This document shows, piece after piece, positions 62,436 through 64,000 of a DNA stretch of 64,000 nt; position 1 is the stretch's first letter; the number at the start of each line of letters is the position of its first letter. The stretch covers positions 1 to 64,000 of the forward strand of contig NZ_CABHWW010000034.1 of the NCBI RefSeq assembly GCF_902170305.1, in the 5' to 3' direction. Both the position numbers and the translations under genes were made by a program. The notes beneath the pieces were generated by a model that saw only the letters and a list, made by a program, of their open reading frames with translations, was not told where the DNA came from and searched no databases. The stretch comes from Yersinia alsatica (lineage in GTDB: Bacteria; Pseudomonadota; Gammaproteobacteria; Enterobacterales; Enterobacteriaceae).

Positions 62436-63002
62436 TTATGATGATTTCTGATTGTTTTCCGATTTTTTTAACCGAAAATAAGTAGCCCGAGAAACCCCTG
62501 TCTTTTCTAGAATTATTTTTTCTGATAGCTTCTGATTGATAAGTTGTCTGACAAGTGCTGCTTTCGAGTGCGGTTTCCGTCCAAATTTGACACCGGATGC
62601 CATAGCAACAATTCTGCCATCATTAGTGCGTTCCAGAATACGTTCTCGTTCTGCTTCTGCAACAGCCGCCAAAATTTGAATCACCATTTTCCCCATAGTT
62701 CCTTCTGTACTTAGTCCGTTCTCCAGAAAACGAATGGCTATTCCCTTTTTATAGCAAGCATCAACAATGTGGATCATGTCTACGGTATTGCGGCCAAGCC
62801 GATCCATTTTGGTACAAATAATGATGTCATCCTTTTCTGCACGGGCAAGCAGCCGTTGTAACCCTTCGCGCTCATCCGTGGCTCCTGACATCATATCAGT
62901 AAAAATCCGGTCATCTCTGACACCTACAGATTTCAGCTCCGTAATCTGTACCGTCAGTTTCTGATGGCTGGTTGATACTCTTGCATATCCCAGTAATGCC
63001 AT
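62436..63002 (-). CDS. tnpR: Second Tn3-family resolvase
   Basis: A 188-residue serine recombinase. MALLGYARVSTSHQ carries the catalytic Ser10, CTKMDRLGRNTVDM lies near 62-76, and a helix-turn-helix tail follows (LVRQLINQKLSEKIILEKTGVSRATYFRLKK). It differs from the TnpR at 56216-56773 in most positions. It is divergent from the transposase gene at 63162, the normal tnpR-res-tnpA layout. Confidence 0.95.
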   Translation of the reverse strand: MALLGYARVSTSHQKLTVQITELKSVGVRDDRIFTDMMSGATDEREGLQRLLARAEKDDIIICTKMDRLGRNTVDMIHIVDACYKKGIAIRFLENGLSTEGTMGKMVIQILAAVAEAERERILERTNDGRIVAMASGVKFGRKPHSKAALVRQLINQKLSEKIILEKTGVSRATYFRLKKSENNQKSS

Positions 63003-63161
63003 ATTGGTCTCACAAATCGATATTGATACTGCGTAGTATCATAAAGTATAAATCGCGATTTTTGATACTCATGTTTGAAATCGTTTTGAGTGGTCTCAAA
63101 ACTTATAACATTTGAGATAGTTAAAAATAGACCTAAGTCATAGTTACGCAAGGAGTGCTGG
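63003..63161. promoter_or_regulatory. Probable res site and divergent promoters
   Basis: This 159-bp AT-rich gap lies between divergent tnpR and tnpA. It has repeated inverted motifs such as TTGATACTGCGTAGTATCA (63023-63041) and further GATAC/GTATC and TGAGTGGTCTCA copies. This layout fits the three resolvase-binding subsites of a Tn3-family res. Confidence 0.65.
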
Positions 63162-64000
63162 ATGCCTATCGATTTTTTGACTGAAGAGCAGAAGCAAAAT
63201 TATGGGCGTTATGCGGCAGAGCCGAACGAGGTACAACTTTCCCGTTATTTTATTCTGGATGAAAATGACCTGATATTCATCGCACAAAGGCGCGGGGACC
63301 AAAACCGTCTTGGTATAGCCCTTCAACTAACATCCGTCCGATTTTTAGGAGCGTTCCTGCCTGATTTGGCTCTGGTTCCGCACAATGTACAAACCTTTGT
63401 TGCCACGCAGCTTTCAATCAGTCGGACTGATATTCTGGCTGAATACGCAAAACGAGAACCAACCCGCTGGGAGCATTATGCTCAAATCAAAAAATATTAT
63501 CACTATCATGAGTTCGGGGAGTTTCCGTGGACATTCAGATTGAACCGGTTGCTGTATACCCGAGCCTGGATTAGCAATGAACGCCCCAGCCTGATGTTCG
63601 ATTTCGCCACCGCATGGCTGGTACAGCATAAAATTTTATTACCAGGAACCACAACACTCTCCAGAGTGATCACCGAAATCCGCGAACGAGCAGCAAACCG
63701 TCTTTGGCAAAGATTACTGGCATTGCCCAATGATGAACAGAAACGACAACTGGATGAATTACTGAGCTTTAGTGAAGGTCAGAGAGTATCCATGTTCGAG
63801 CAACTGAAAAAAGGTCCTGTGACAGTCAGTAGTCCTGCATTTAACGATGCACTTGATCGTTATAACAAATTGCACCAACTGGGTTTTCAGCAACTTGATT
63901 TTACAGGCCTTCCACCGGCTCAGCTAAAAAGTCTTGCTCGCTATGCCAATGTAACCTCGGTAAAAAAGATAGTTCGTATCCCCATGAAGAAACGTACAGC
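63162..64000 (+). CDS. tnpA: Tn3-family transposase TnpA (5' part, runs off the window)
   Basis: The frame is open from the ATG at 63162 (AGGAG upstream) to the window edge, 279 codons. It starts MPIDFLTEEQKQNYGRYA; the DUF4158-type N-terminal DNA-binding region of Tn3 transposases is clear (QRRGDQNRLGIALQLTSVRFLG). The catalytic DDE part would lie beyond 64 kb. AT content is like that of the resolvase next to it and of the SIR2-HerA genes. Confidence 0.92.
   Translation, partial: MPIDFLTEEQKQNYGRYAAEPNEVQLSRYFILDENDLIFIAQRRGDQNRLGIALQLTSVRFLGAFLPDLALVPHNVQTFVATQLSISRTDILAEYAKREPTRWEHYAQIKKYYHYHEFGEFPWTFRLNRLLYTRAWISNERPSLMFDFATAWLVQHKILLPGTTTLSRVITEIRERAANRLWQRLLALPNDEQKRQLDELLSFSEGQRVSMFEQLKKGPVTVSSPAFNDALDRYNKLHQLGFQQLDFTGLPPAQLKSLARYANVTSVKKIVRIPMKKRT

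Overview
The window looks like chromosomal DNA of a Yersinia species, probably of the enterocolitica group (inference). The core gene order orn / rsgA-psd-mscM / epmA / frdABCD / blc-gdx-ecnB / efp-epmB / groSL / fxsA / aspA-dcuA / cutA-dsbD / dicD / tRNA-Phe follows the enterobacterial yje segment. ERIC repeats (about 124-130 bp) are unusually dense in the gaps, including three in perfect tandem, which is typical of yersiniae. From about 40 kb the content changes to a mosaic accessory island.

Region 1 (1-24.7 kb, core). This region holds tRNA-Gly, RNA turnover (orn), ribosome assembly (rsgA), phosphatidylethanolamine synthesis (psd), a mechanosensitive channel (mscM) and the whole EF-P modification set (epmA, epmB, efp). 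It also has the anaerobic fumarate-respiration set: frdABCD with an FNR-type promoter, aspA with a perfect CRP site, and dcuA. Smaller items are the lipocalin blc, a guanidinium exporter (gdx) with a guanidine-II riboswitch, an entericidin too short to be obvious, groSL with a sigma-32 promoter, fxsA, cutA and dsbD.

Region 2 (24.7-37.6 kb). A metabolic block lies between dsbD and dicD, which are neighbours in E. coli. It has an aegA-hydN-fdhF operon whose FdhF carries Cys instead of Sec140, then a complete galactarate/glucarate set (garP, garD, cdaR, garK, garR, garL).

Region 3 (38.6-64 kb, genomic island in tRNA-Phe). A P4-type integrase sits just inside the tRNA. Then come a BcgI-like type IIB restriction-modification pair; a three-gene ABC-ATPase / middle-component / nuclease-like operon (ABC-3C type) whose ATPase gene is split by an IS3-family element with a GGT duplication; a glycan cluster with carbamoyltransferase, GT32 and a GT25-GH16 fusion preceded by a five-repeat Myb/SANT-like protein; and a frameshifted tssB (type VI sheath) remnant. 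The right part holds a GC-rich Tn3-family end with its own resolvase and three small genes, cut by an IS903-type element with a 9-bp duplication; a KTSC protein next to a SIR2-HerA defence pair; and a second Tn3-family resolvase with a divergent transposase that runs off the window. No copy of the tRNA-Phe 3' end was seen at the far side, so the island continues beyond 64 kb.

The island is mainly a defence and mobility locus: three candidate anti-phage systems of different types, at least four kinds of mobile element, and a glycan cluster that does not match a system I can name.
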